Part shown: piece after piece, positions 38,509 through 47,261 of the stretch | Position numbering within the stretch: the stretch's first letter is position 1 | Layout: each line of letters begins with the position of its first letter | From: Candidatus Nitrosopumilus sp. | Lineage (GTDB): Archaea; Thermoproteota; Nitrososphaeria; Nitrososphaerales; Nitrosopumilaceae | Assembly: GCA_025699075.1 (NCBI GenBank) | Contig: JAILWG010000006.1 | Span: 35,739 to 99,738, forward strand | Direction of reading: 5' to 3' | Length of the DNA: 64,000 nt | Notes under the pieces: model-generated | What the model saw: only the letters and a program-made list of their open reading frames with translations | What the model was told of the DNA's origin: nothing | The model's database searches: none | Program-made: the position numbers and the translations under genes

Positions 38509-38535
38509 AGTCCGATTTTATTACCATTTGATTTT

Positions 38536-38991
38536 CTAATGATGTCCGATCCACTGATAGCGATATTCTTCATCAATGATGTCTGAAACAATTTCTTTGT
38601 TTTTGATTTTAATTTTTGGTATATCAACATCAAAGAATCCAAGTTGTCCCTTCCATGGAATTGGAATTCTAAACGGTTTTGGATTTTTCAACATGAATCC
38701 AAAAGTCTTATTTTGAAATTTCTTTGATGCAAAATGAAATTTTTGATCTGATTTTATTTCTTTAATTGAATTATATTTTTTTACATCATAAATCTGCACT
38801 TTACCAATAATTGCCCCTGTGACAAACTTTCTACCCATTTTCAATCTTTCTGAATCTTCAAATCTGATTTTTAGTGGAGCATGAATTAAAAATTCTCCAC
38901 GAAAATTTGTATTCCAATTTCTTAACTCAATGCTCTTTTTCCCTGAAATTATTAGATCAGCAAATGGTTGAGATACTGAAAGACATTTCAA
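38536..38991 (-). CDS. ASCH-domain (PUA-like) protein
   Basis: The protein starts with CLSVSQPFADLIISGKKSIELRNWNT, the typical ASCH opening (S-x-x-Q-P-x-A-x-x-I-x-x-G-x-K-x-x-E-x-R), then RGEFLIHAPLK and a beta barrel with VTGAIIGKVQIYDVKKY. ASCH domains bind RNA or modified nucleosides, and some hydrolyse N4-acetylcytidine. It is 151 residues long. It follows the PLP-rhodanese gene by 4 bp on the same strand. Confidence 0.85.
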   Translation of the reverse strand: MKCLSVSQPFADLIISGKKSIELRNWNTNFRGEFLIHAPLKIRFEDSERLKMGRKFVTGAIIGKVQIYDVKKYNSIKEIKSDQKFHFASKKFQNKTFGFMLKNPKPFRIPIPWKGQLGFFDVDIPKIKIKNKEIVSDIIDEEYRYQWIGHH

Positions 38992-38995
38992 TATT

Positions 38996-40537
38996 TTATT
39001 CTCTAGCTATCTGAATATATTCGCCAGGATTCTTGCCTTGTCCTTCTGGAAGATTAGTAATTCCACCATTCAAACTTTCCGTAACAATGCCCTTGCTTGC
39101 TAGTACTTGAGCAGTCATTAATGATGTATTTCCAGCCATACAAATTAGTAACGACTTTCCTTTAGAACCGTCTAATTCTTTATTCAGCTCTTCTGGAATC
39201 TGCTGAGTTGATAATAATTGGTTGATAGTACTTGCTTTAGGTATTGAAATTTTTTCCTTATCTACTCCTAAAGATTTTGCAATAATTTCAATTCCTTCTT
39301 CTTTTGGTGTATATTGGGTGTGCACCCAGATTATTCTATCATAATCTTGAGCACTTGTTGCTGCTTCCTCCAATGAAACTTGAATACGTTGATTTGATGA
39401 CATTGATTCTAGATTTTTTCTATATTTTTCTATACCGTCTGCAACTACTACCATAAATTTCCCTTTTTCTCCATCACTTACCATTTCTAATATTGCATAC
39501 AGTGCAAGTGCCGTACTTTCACCAATATTGTGACCTTTATCCACAAAGAATTTTAGCAAATGTTTAGCTTGTCCAAAATCTACTTCATGTTCAGCAGCAT
39601 ATGCATCTGGATTATACAATTTTAGTCCATCTGCTTTTGCCTTTGTCCTAATTCCTGCAACATCTTGACCTGGAGATGGAAATACTACATGGACTGCCTT
39701 TTTTCCATATTTTTCATTCATGTATTTGCTTAAACCTCCTGATGTACCACCAGTTCCAAATGAACAAACAATTCTGTAATCTTCTAATGAATCGTGATTT
39801 TCGTGCAATTGTTGATCAATTTCTACAGCTGTGATGGTTCTATGAGCCTCAATGTTTAATTCATTATCATATTGCTCTGGACAAAAACAATCATAAATTT
39901 TTGCTAGTAATTTTGCCAAATTGATTATATCTTGAGCTGCCAACAATGATTCTACTTCCGAAATTTTATTATCATAATTTGTAGGATCAAAACCCAATTC
40001 TATTAATTGAGAGCGAATGTTTGCTGCAGTTGCCTTTGCAACTAATGCATCCGCATCACTATCTTTCATTCCTGGAGCAGGACAAATATCCATATCTAAA
40101 TCCATGATGCGAATATTTTCATTTCTTAATTCTTTGAATACTCCTTCTTGTAATTTTCTTGAAACAAGGGAAACAACTGTTAATCCTAATTTTGACATTT
40201 GTCCAAGAGCAATTCCAAAATTTCCTGATGTTGCTTCGATAATTGTTTGACCACTCTTGAGCTTGCCTGTTTTTATTGCATCATGCATTATGTGAATGGC
40301 AGGTCTGATTTTGATTGAACCCGAAACTAGGTTTGCGTCAAATTTCCCATACACTCTCAAATCCAAATCGGAAATATCCAATCTGTAAAGATTTTTTGCA
40401 CATTCCTTAAGATCACTAGTAAGATCAATTAGAGGTGTTGCATTCACAACTTTCCCTTCTTCTAAATGTGGAATTTTATTCCAAATTTCACGTTCAAATT
40501 TTTCAAGTAGAGGTTTATCAAAATCACTTTCTGACAT
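38996..40537 (-). CDS. PLP-dependent cysteine-synthase-like enzyme fused to a rhodanese-like domain
   Basis: Residues ~20-380 are a fold-type II PLP enzyme: candidate Lys in NLVSGSIKIRPAIHI, substrate loop EATSGNFGIALGQM, phosphate-binding CSFGTGGTSGG. An unusual insertion (about 190-240) contains CFCPEQYDNEL. The last ~120 residues resemble rhodanese, with LLICMAGNTSLMTAQVLASKG at the position of the catalytic Cys loop and NGGITNLPEG near the end. It could combine sulfide handling with cysteine-type synthesis. The substrate is not determined; relatives use O-acetyl- or O-phosphoserine. Confidence 0.82.
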   Translation of the reverse strand: MSESDFDKPLLEKFEREIWNKIPHLEEGKVVNATPLIDLTSDLKECAKNLYRLDISDLDLRVYGKFDANLVSGSIKIRPAIHIMHDAIKTGKLKSGQTIIEATSGNFGIALGQMSKLGLTVVSLVSRKLQEGVFKELRNENIRIMDLDMDICPAPGMKDSDADALVAKATAANIRSQLIELGFDPTNYDNKISEVESLLAAQDIINLAKLLAKIYDCFCPEQYDNELNIEAHRTITAVEIDQQLHENHDSLEDYRIVCSFGTGGTSGGLSKYMNEKYGKKAVHVVFPSPGQDVAGIRTKAKADGLKLYNPDAYAAEHEVDFGQAKHLLKFFVDKGHNIGESTALALYAILEMVSDGEKGKFMVVVADGIEKYRKNLESMSSNQRIQVSLEEAATSAQDYDRIIWVHTQYTPKEEGIEIIAKSLGVDKEKISIPKASTINQLLSTQQIPEELNKELDGSKGKSLLICMAGNTSLMTAQVLASKGIVTESLNGGITNLPEGQGKNPGEYIQIARE

Positions 40538-40601
40538 ATTTTTCTCTAGACGCAGTCAATTTTTTGCTCATATAAAATATCCTGATAGCAGATTGACAAA
40601 T

Positions 40602-42167
40602 CTATGCATCTAAAATACTCATTACTTTATTTGGAATATCGTTTAATCTACTTACAGCCATAGTTTTTTCATATCCTAAATGTCTTAGATTGTTTGCAAT
40701 AGTTGTGGCTCTTACTGTATTTGGTCCTAATCCTAATGCTATCATGTTAACTCCTAATCCTTTGAAAGACTTGATCATATTTCTTACTGCATCTGGATCT
40801 GAGGGTTCTCCATCAGTCAATGTCAAAAACATATCTGGTCTTTTTGATTGTAAAATTGGAAACATTCTATCATATACTTCTGCTAACGGTGTTGAACCAT
40901 TAGCAACAATCTGTGCTAATCGCTTTGCAGTTATACTATTCCATTTTACACTATCTGGTTTGATTGACCAACATACCATTGATCTATTTTCAGTACTAAA
41001 TGCATAAACTGCAAATTTTACTTTAAGAAAAGCCAACACTTCACAAAGTGCCAAAGTTGCTTTTTTGTATTCAATTGCATCTGATGCAATACTGGAAGAA
41101 TGATCTAATAATATCACAATTTTTGTTTTAATTGATTTTTTAACATCTGTAAAGAATGGCTCATGACCTTCAATGTAATTTTCTTCATCAAACTCATCTC
41201 CTGAACTCAGATGCTGTTCTTTCCAACCTGATTTCCATTCTTTAAATTTCATTTTTAATCCATTTATCAACCGCATATCGTAGATTACAGTTTCATCTAC
41301 ATTTCGTGTTGATGGAATTTGTATTCCAATTGTTTCAGTTGACAATCCTTTATTCTCAGTTTTTTTATTTTCATCCAGTAATACCTTGTATTCATCATAT
41401 ACATCATCACCACGAAGAATAGACGATGGGTCAACAGTTCCCAAGTCTCCCTCTTTATTTTTAGAAATTATTTTTAAGACTTTGAGTAGTTCCTCTTCTG
41501 ATAATGCCATTCCAGCTTTCATAAATGGCAAAGATATTGGAATAGTTAACAGGGAATCAATATCTAATATTTTTATAATCTCACTGACATTTTTTTCGAC
41601 CCATTCGGTATCTTGTTTTTCAGTGATGGCCTGTTTGACAATTTTTTTTGCAAATGTTGTTGCTTTTTTTATTTTCTCAAAATTACTTGATTGCATTTCT
41701 CCTTTAATTACACCAAACATGAAATATTGATAAAATGCCTCTACAATCCTTGCTTTTCCATAAACTGTATGCAATTGAGGTCTTGCCACAAGCATGTAGG
41801 TATAATTGAAAAGAATTTCATTATCCATTCCTTTCCAAATTTCTCTTCCTAATTGTTCAATTCTTTGTGTTTCCATTGTATTGAGAATAAATCCAAAAGC
41901 ATGATCATCACTAAGAATTTTCTTACAATATTTTATTCTCATAGCCTCATACCATAATGACGTTCTAAATTGGCGATATTTTTGGAAATTATTTCCAATT
42001 CTTTTTTCTAAAGGAGTTAAGATTACTTTGCTTTCTTTCAATCGTGTCTTGGTTTCTGTTTTATCTGAAATTTCTACTACGATGTTATCTTTTTCAGACC
42101 ATCTTCTAACAAGAAAAGTTGCTATTTCGACTAACGAATCGTTTTGGAGCTCAATTATTTGCTGCAT
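40602..42167 (-). CDS. VWA-domain protein, partner of the MoxR ATPase (CoxE/NorD-like)
   Basis: The C-terminal ~200 residues form a von Willebrand A domain with MIDAS motif VILLDHSSSIASD and LTLTDGEPSD. The N-terminal ~300 residues are helical and charged, as in cobalt-chelatase/CoxE-type partners. It begins directly at the stop of the MoxR-like gene with no spacer. Such pairs act as chaperones that insert metals or remodel enzyme complexes. The client is not identifiable from the immediate neighbours. Confidence 0.85.
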   Translation of the reverse strand: MQQIIELQNDSLVEIATFLVRRWSEKDNIVVEISDKTETKTRLKESKVILTPLEKRIGNNFQKYRQFRTSLWYEAMRIKYCKKILSDDHAFGFILNTMETQRIEQLGREIWKGMDNEILFNYTYMLVARPQLHTVYGKARIVEAFYQYFMFGVIKGEMQSSNFEKIKKATTFAKKIVKQAITEKQDTEWVEKNVSEIIKILDIDSLLTIPISLPFMKAGMALSEEELLKVLKIISKNKEGDLGTVDPSSILRGDDVYDEYKVLLDENKKTENKGLSTETIGIQIPSTRNVDETVIYDMRLINGLKMKFKEWKSGWKEQHLSSGDEFDEENYIEGHEPFFTDVKKSIKTKIVILLDHSSSIASDAIEYKKATLALCEVLAFLKVKFAVYAFSTENRSMVCWSIKPDSVKWNSITAKRLAQIVANGSTPLAEVYDRMFPILQSKRPDMFLTLTDGEPSDPDAVRNMIKSFKGLGVNMIALGLGPNTVRATTIANNLRHLGYEKTMAVSRLNDIPNKVMSILDA

Positions 42168-42962
42168 CTAATTACCAAACATCGATGTAATGATGTCGCT
42201 TACCTTCTGATATTCTATATCTCCCCACTGGGTATAGACATTACCAAAAACTATCTCTGCTACTTCTTTTGGTAACATTCCTTTCTCTAATAGTTTACCA
42301 AAAGCAATGGTTTCTCTTAAGCTAGGTGAATAAAATAATTCTTCAACTGCGGCGGCCTGTCTTAATGTATTTGCTAGTTTAATTGCTTGAATAATTTCTG
42401 CATCATAATTTCCTGAAACATGTTTTTTCACAATTTCTAATTCTATGTCTTCTGGTGGATATTCTAATCTAATTCGTACTGGAAATCTGCTTAACAATTG
42501 AGGTGGTAATTCTTTAGTTCCACTATGAGTCAATGGATTGATTGTTGCAATGACAAACCAACTCTCTTTTGCTTTGACCACTTCTCCTGTTGATTCCTTT
42601 AATACAATTTGACGTCTATCATCTAATGCTTCATCCAGTCGTAACAACACATCTGCTTCTGCTGAGTTTATCTCATCCAGATAAAGCATATTGCCATTCC
42701 TCATTGATTTAATCAAAATCCCTTCATCAAAGCTTACTGTTCCATCCGTCAATGTCTTTGTGCCAACCAAATGACTTTCTCTAGTTCTTAGACTAAAGTT
42801 AATGGATTCTAAATTCACACTCTTGTTTTTGGCAAAATCTCTAACCAATGATGTCTTTCCAGTTCCTTTTGGACCTATAATGAGAACAAAAAGACCTGCT
42901 TCATATGCTTTGTTTAAAATTTTAGCTGAATTATTCCAATCAAGATACTGCACTTCCTCCAA
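42168..42962 (-). CDS. MoxR-family AAA+ ATPase (CbbQ/NorQ type)
   Basis: Walker A GPKGTGKTS at about residue 31, Walker B MLYLDEINSAEADVLLRLDEAL, sensor 1 FVIATINP and the arginine segment LLSRFPVRIRL are all visible in 264 residues. MoxR ATPases work with a VWA partner, here the adjacent downstream gene. In nitrifiers and denitrifiers related pairs activate metalloenzymes, which makes a link to copper enzymes worth testing, but nothing in this sequence names the target. Confidence 0.9.
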   Translation of the reverse strand: MEEVQYLDWNNSAKILNKAYEAGLFVLIIGPKGTGKTSLVRDFAKNKSVNLESINFSLRTRESHLVGTKTLTDGTVSFDEGILIKSMRNGNMLYLDEINSAEADVLLRLDEALDDRRQIVLKESTGEVVKAKESWFVIATINPLTHSGTKELPPQLLSRFPVRIRLEYPPEDIELEIVKKHVSGNYDAEIIQAIKLANTLRQAAAVEELFYSPSLRETIAFGKLLEKGMLPKEVAEIVFGNVYTQWGDIEYQKVSDIITSMFGN

Positions 42963-43002
42963 AGTACGTTTTCATTGATTTACACAATATTTAATATTAG
43001 AT

Positions 43003-44460
43003 CTAAGAGCCAAATGCTTCTACTTTTGCAAATGCTGCATCCATTCTTTGATGAAGTGTTTTATTCCAATCATCAAATCCAGACGGATCTTTTGGATATT
43101 TGTGATAATGTTCTACTAACCATTGATTTTCTTTTGATGTAAATCTTAATCCATCTGCAACAGTTTTGTTCATTGCTCCTCTGATAATCATTCCAATTTT
43201 TCCCAATCCTGAAAAGTCTGGATGTTCACCTTTACTAATAGATTCTACATCCATATTTCCCAAAAAGTGTTTCATGCCATAGCTAATTTGCTCATTAGAC
43301 ATTTGCTGTACCAATCTTCTAAATAATTCAAGTCCTGCGGTTTTGTATCCATATTCTTTGATGTAATCTAAATTGTATTGCCATAAACCAGCTTCAGAAA
43401 CATCATTTGCTTCTAAAGCCTGAGCTACATTATTTCCAAGAATAGTACCTGCAATCAAAGCTGGTCCAATTCCACCTGCATCAATTGGTTTTGGCATCCA
43501 TGCAGAATCTCCAACCATCATGTATCCTCCAGATACCATGCAGTCATTTTGTCTTCTTACTGAAACTTGGAACACTCCAGAATTGTTGTTAATATCTTCT
43601 GGATCTTCTGATAACCTTGCATTTTTGATTGCAACATTTCTATGTAGATATTCTTTCATCAGCGATTCTACATTGTCTTTTTTACCTAATCTCTTGTTTC
43701 TTTTATCCAAAAGAGATTTCTCAACTCCTAAACCAATGTTAACTTTGGTCTCTCCTTTTGGAAACACCCATCCATATCCGCCAGGTGCAATATCTTGATC
43801 TAAATGAATAATACAATAATCTGGATCAAATTCTGAAAGATCTTTTTGTCCTGGCTCAAAATGCATAATGTATCTTCCAGTGGATTCTAAATCTCGTCTA
43901 TCGATTCTTTTTTCAACTTTTGTAGAATTTTGAAGCCCGTTTCTAAGCATGGATGTAACTCCTGTGGCATCAATTACAATTTTTGATGTTTTCTTAAATG
44001 GTTGTTTTGTTTTATTGTCTACTCCTTGAATCCCTACTGCTTGCTGACCTTCATAAATTAGACCTGTCAGATTAACTTCAAACTCAAACTCAATTCCCAT
44101 TTTTCTACATCTTTCATTTTGAATTTCTGGTAATTTTTGACGATTTAGCATAAATCCTGCACCATCAAATGGTATTGCAGTTTCTTTATCTGGCGAGAAT
44201 GCCATGACTCCTTTTACATCATGTTCGATTTCAGGTCTGGTCCACTTGACTTTGATTCTGTCTGACATAAAATCAACAGCTTCTTTGGAACATGCATCTC
44301 CACATACCCATCCTGCCAATGACTTACGACCTGGTAGAAATTCTGTATTTCTATCAACGACTAATATTTTCAAATTTTGTTTTGAATAGTGAGAAATAGC
44401 TTGTGCTGTAATAGTCCCAGCAAGGCCTCCTCCTGCGATTATAACGTCATAATCTGCCAC
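43003..44460 (-). CDS. Geranylgeranyl-reductase-family FAD-dependent oxidoreductase
   Basis: The 485-residue protein starts with the FAD-binding motif DVIIAGGGLAGTITAQAI. It has the family motif PGGYGWVFPKGETKVNIGLG and the second FAD segment YMMVGDSAWMPKPIDAGGIGPAL. Archaeal members saturate the geranylgeranyl chains of membrane lipids or quinones. The C-terminal ~100 residues are helical. It has its own upstream region, which contains an unusual GC-rich patch. Confidence 0.9.
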   Translation of the reverse strand: MADYDVIIAGGGLAGTITAQAISHYSKQNLKILVVDRNTEFLPGRKSLAGWVCGDACSKEAVDFMSDRIKVKWTRPEIEHDVKGVMAFSPDKETAIPFDGAGFMLNRQKLPEIQNERCRKMGIEFEFEVNLTGLIYEGQQAVGIQGVDNKTKQPFKKTSKIVIDATGVTSMLRNGLQNSTKVEKRIDRRDLESTGRYIMHFEPGQKDLSEFDPDYCIIHLDQDIAPGGYGWVFPKGETKVNIGLGVEKSLLDKRNKRLGKKDNVESLMKEYLHRNVAIKNARLSEDPEDINNNSGVFQVSVRRQNDCMVSGGYMMVGDSAWMPKPIDAGGIGPALIAGTILGNNVAQALEANDVSEAGLWQYNLDYIKEYGYKTAGLELFRRLVQQMSNEQISYGMKHFLGNMDVESISKGEHPDFSGLGKIGMIIRGAMNKTVADGLRFTSKENQWLVEHYHKYPKDPSGFDDWNKTLHQRMDAAFAKVEAFGS

Positions 44461-44539
44461 GATATTGGGGTTTGTCTATCGGTATTTAAAATAATACCAT
44501 GAAAAAGTCTGTAAAATCCACATCTCAAAATTATTGATC

Positions 44540-44610
44540 GATAAAAGGGGTCGGTTCGTCGCGGCGTCTTCAAAGCTTTCGCTCAGACTGGAGCGGCTGT
44601 TATTTCCTCA
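44540..44610. ncRNA. GC-rich intergenic patch, candidate structured RNA
   Basis: Within a 186-bp gap between two minus-strand genes, the stretch around 44547-44600 is roughly 60% G+C while its surroundings are about 30%. It contains a hairpin (CGCTC-AGACTG-GAGCG, 44580-44595). Read on the minus strand it has imperfect matches to C/D-box elements (ATGAGGA, CTGA, TGAAGA, CCGA). Strand and class are unresolved. Confidence 0.35.
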
Positions 44611-44646
44611 TTCCCAAATTCTATAGTTGTCTTATTCCTATTTAAT

Positions 44647-45075
44647 CTAGTTGGCAATTTGAAAAATTTCAGAAAATGTTTTGACAGTGTCTTTTTTGTT
44701 GTAAATCGGTGTGTGAATTTTTAATTTTATCGTGCCTTTTTCTCCAACTACTACATTTCCTTTAATCAGTTCCTGTTTGTCTAATCTCAAATGGAATCTA
44801 GAGTCAACAGTTCTTTCTTCAATTTCCTCAATCAACTCCTTTACTTGTTCACTAGACAGAAATTCAAGTAGTTTTTTCATAAAATTTTGAGCCTGTTTTT
44901 TAACAAGATTTGCCTTTAACATGATAATTGGATTTTCATAATGTCCTTCCACTTCCTCAATTACAAAATCTTCTTTTTGAATCTCTAAGACATCTTCAAA
45001 AGACTGGAAAATTTTTGATGTGTCTTCTGTTGCATGAATAATTACATCAATTGTAATCTCAATCTTATGATCCAT
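44647..45075 (-). CDS. UPF0201-family RNA-binding-like protein
   Basis: The 142-residue archaeal protein begins HKIEITIDVIIHATEDTSKIFQSF and includes EGHYENPIIMLKANLVKK and RFHLRLDKQELIKGNVVVG, the UPF0201/COG1325 pattern. It is predicted to bind RNA and its gene often lies in translation or exosome gene groups, as here next to S3Ae. Its molecular role is not established. Confidence 0.85.
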   Translation of the reverse strand: MDHKIEITIDVIIHATEDTSKIFQSFEDVLEIQKEDFVIEEVEGHYENPIIMLKANLVKKQAQNFMKKLLEFLSSEQVKELIEEIEERTVDSRFHLRLDKQELIKGNVVVGEKGTIKLKIHTPIYNKKDTVKTFSEIFQIAN

Positions 45076-45101
45076 GATTGTAAAAGAATAACTCGTTCTG
45101 A

Positions 45102-45713
45102 TTATGCTTCGAGTAATTTTGTTTCTTTATCTGCAGTTCTGATAAGTTTTACTTTCTCAAGACCCACATGTCTTACTCTAATTACTTTCTTGAATGCTGC
45201 CATGATGTCTGAATTAATTTTACTATAACATGTTGCTTGAACAAATTGATCAATTGTCATATCTGGAATTGTCTTGTTAATTACATCTCTTGCAATTAGT
45301 CTTAGGGCATGTTGTCTGGATGTGTTTAGTTGTCTGTGTGTTAGAGCAAGTAATTTAATTCTAAAAATATAGCCGTCTTTTGTTTTGATGTCTACGATAA
45401 AATTAATTTTTGATGAACCACGTCTAACTAAACTACGCAAAAATTCTTTTGAATATTCATATCGCTTGAAAATTGTAGATGCCTTATCGCCTTCAACTTT
45501 ATCGATTTGGAAATAGATTTTGTATTGGTGCTGGGAAGGATCTCCTTTTAGAATGTCGTAAAGTGTAACTTCTAAAACTCGTCCAACAGCATTTTCATCA
45601 TCAGTGATTGGAACATAGGCAATTGGAACATTGTTAAATGAATCTGGTGCATATACTGTAATCCAGCGCTTTTCTCTCCACTTGTCCTTTACTCGACCTT
45701 TTCTACGTGCCAA
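45102..45713 (-). CDS. rps3ae: 30S ribosomal protein S3Ae (eS1)
   Basis: The 203-residue basic protein starts RRKGRVKDKWREKRWITVYAPDSFNNVPIAY and contains GRVLEVTLYDILKGDPSQHQYK and ARDVINKTIPDMTI, all typical of archaeal/eukaryotic S3Ae. It lies in a minus-strand translation operon between serS and the UPF0201 gene. Confidence 0.97.
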   Translation of the reverse strand: MARRKGRVKDKWREKRWITVYAPDSFNNVPIAYVPITDDENAVGRVLEVTLYDILKGDPSQHQYKIYFQIDKVEGDKASTIFKRYEYSKEFLRSLVRRGSSKINFIVDIKTKDGYIFRIKLLALTHRQLNTSRQHALRLIARDVINKTIPDMTIDQFVQATCYSKINSDIMAAFKKVIRVRHVGLEKVKLIRTADKETKLLEA

Positions 45714-45753
45714 TTATTAACGACCTTTGAATCCAAAATATAAGGGTATATCA

Positions 45754-47019
45754 CTAGATCTCTTTCTGATTTCCCATGTAACTCTGTAAAACAGCAGGAA
45801 TTCTAATGTGTCCATCTTTTGTTTGGAAATTTTCCATAATTGATACCAAAATTCTAGTTGTGGCTATCAAAGTACTATTTAGTGTATGAACATACTGTGT
45901 GTCTTCATTTGTTTTATCTCTGAATCTGATCTTCAATCTTCTTGCTTGGTATTCTAAACAGTTTGAACACGAAACAATTTCTCTATATGCATTCTGTCCT
46001 GCCATCCAAGCTTCAATATCATATGTCTTGGCTGAAACCTTTCCCATGTCGCCTGATGATAATAGCATCACTCTGTGAGGAATTTCCAAATTTTGATAAA
46101 ATTCTTCTGCCACTGCTAACATTTTTTCATGTTCCTTCCAAGAATCCTCTGGTCTTGAAAATACAAATTGTTCAATTTTATCAAATTGATGAACTCTGAA
46201 AATTCCTTTTTGATCTCTGCCATGTGCACCAGCTTCTTTTCTAAAACAAGGACTAATCCCTGCATATCTTAGAGGTAAATCTTTTCCTTCAATGATCTCT
46301 TTTGATCTCATTGCTGCCATGGCATGTTCAGACGTTCCAATCATGTATAGATCTTCATCTTCTACTTTGTAGATAACTTCTTCAAAATCATCTGCAATGA
46401 CTGCTCCTTCCATTGATTCTCGATTAATCATGTATGGTGGTTGAACAAGAGAATATTCTTTTTTTGCAAGAAAATCTAATCCGTAATGAAGTAATGATTG
46501 ATTCAATCTTACAAGATCGTTTTTCAAATAATAGAATCTTGCTCCTGCTACTTTTGCTGCCCTTTCAAGGTCTACTAAATCTAAATTTTCTGAAATATCT
46601 ATGTGATCATTTATTTTGAAATCAAATTTTGGAATGTCTCCCCATTTCCTTATTTCCTTATTTGCACTTTCATCAGTACCTATAGGAACTGATTCATGTA
46701 TCAGATTTGGAATGGTTAAAGCTAATTTGTTGTATGTATTTTCAATATTTTCTTGTTCTGATTCTAACTTTGCTAGTTCTGCTGAAACATTTTTCATTTC
46801 TGACAAAATTGATGAGGCGTCTTCTCCTGCCTTTTTTTTCTGAGAAATTTCTAATGCCACTTGATTTTTCTTTTTTCTTAATTCGTCAGTTTTGAGAATA
46901 AATTCACGTCTTTTTTGATCTGATTCAATCAATGTATCTAAATCAAAATCTACAGATCTGGCTTTGAGCATATCTCGAATAACTTGTGATTTTTCCTTGA
47001 TAATTTTTGGATCTAACAT
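45754..47019 (-). CDS. serS: Seryl-tRNA synthetase (class II, common type)
   Basis: An N-terminal tRNA-binding coiled coil (residues 1-110) precedes the class II core, with motif 2 GISPCFRKEAGAHGRDQKGIFRVHQF shown in part as CFRKEAGAHG and motif 3 STLIATTRILVSIMENFQ. The 421-residue length is normal. It is the bacterial/eukaryotic-like SerRS and not the rare methanogen type. Its start overlaps the pcc1 stop by one base (TAATG). Confidence 0.97.
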   Translation of the reverse strand: MLDPKIIKEKSQVIRDMLKARSVDFDLDTLIESDQKRREFILKTDELRKKKNQVALEISQKKKAGEDASSILSEMKNVSAELAKLESEQENIENTYNKLALTIPNLIHESVPIGTDESANKEIRKWGDIPKFDFKINDHIDISENLDLVDLERAAKVAGARFYYLKNDLVRLNQSLLHYGLDFLAKKEYSLVQPPYMINRESMEGAVIADDFEEVIYKVEDEDLYMIGTSEHAMAAMRSKEIIEGKDLPLRYAGISPCFRKEAGAHGRDQKGIFRVHQFDKIEQFVFSRPEDSWKEHEKMLAVAEEFYQNLEIPHRVMLLSSGDMGKVSAKTYDIEAWMAGQNAYREIVSCSNCLEYQARRLKIRFRDKTNEDTQYVHTLNSTLIATTRILVSIMENFQTKDGHIRIPAVLQSYMGNQKEI

Positions 47020-47261
47020 TATTCTATCACCTTTAATGCAACTTGAATGTGTTCCATAACTTCATCAACCGTCCCTATTAGCTGTTTCATATTCTTTTTA
47101 CTTTCAAAATTAAAAACTAGTTTGTTATCAATATTTTCGATATAAAGACTCAATCCTTCTGGAAAATTCACGTTATCTGGTTCTAAGGCTTTTTTCACAG
47201 TTTCAGCTTTTTCTTTAGTTATGTTATTGAGAATTACCTGAACTTGGCACGTTAACGACAT
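47019..47261 (-). CDS. pcc1: Pcc1, KEOPS complex dimerization subunit
   Basis: The 80-residue alpha/beta protein matches Pcc1 in size and pattern: a first strand (CQVQVILNN), helix (EKAETVKKALEPDNVNFPEG), then LSLYIENIDNKLVFNFESKK and a C-terminal helix. Pcc1 bridges Kae1 modules and binds tRNA in t6A synthesis. Its start lies within the last 38 nt of the DHH nuclease gene, so the two are translationally linked. Confidence 0.88.
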   Translation of the reverse strand: MSLTCQVQVILNNITKEKAETVKKALEPDNVNFPEGLSLYIENIDNKLVFNFESKKNMKQLIGTVDEVMEHIQVALKVIE

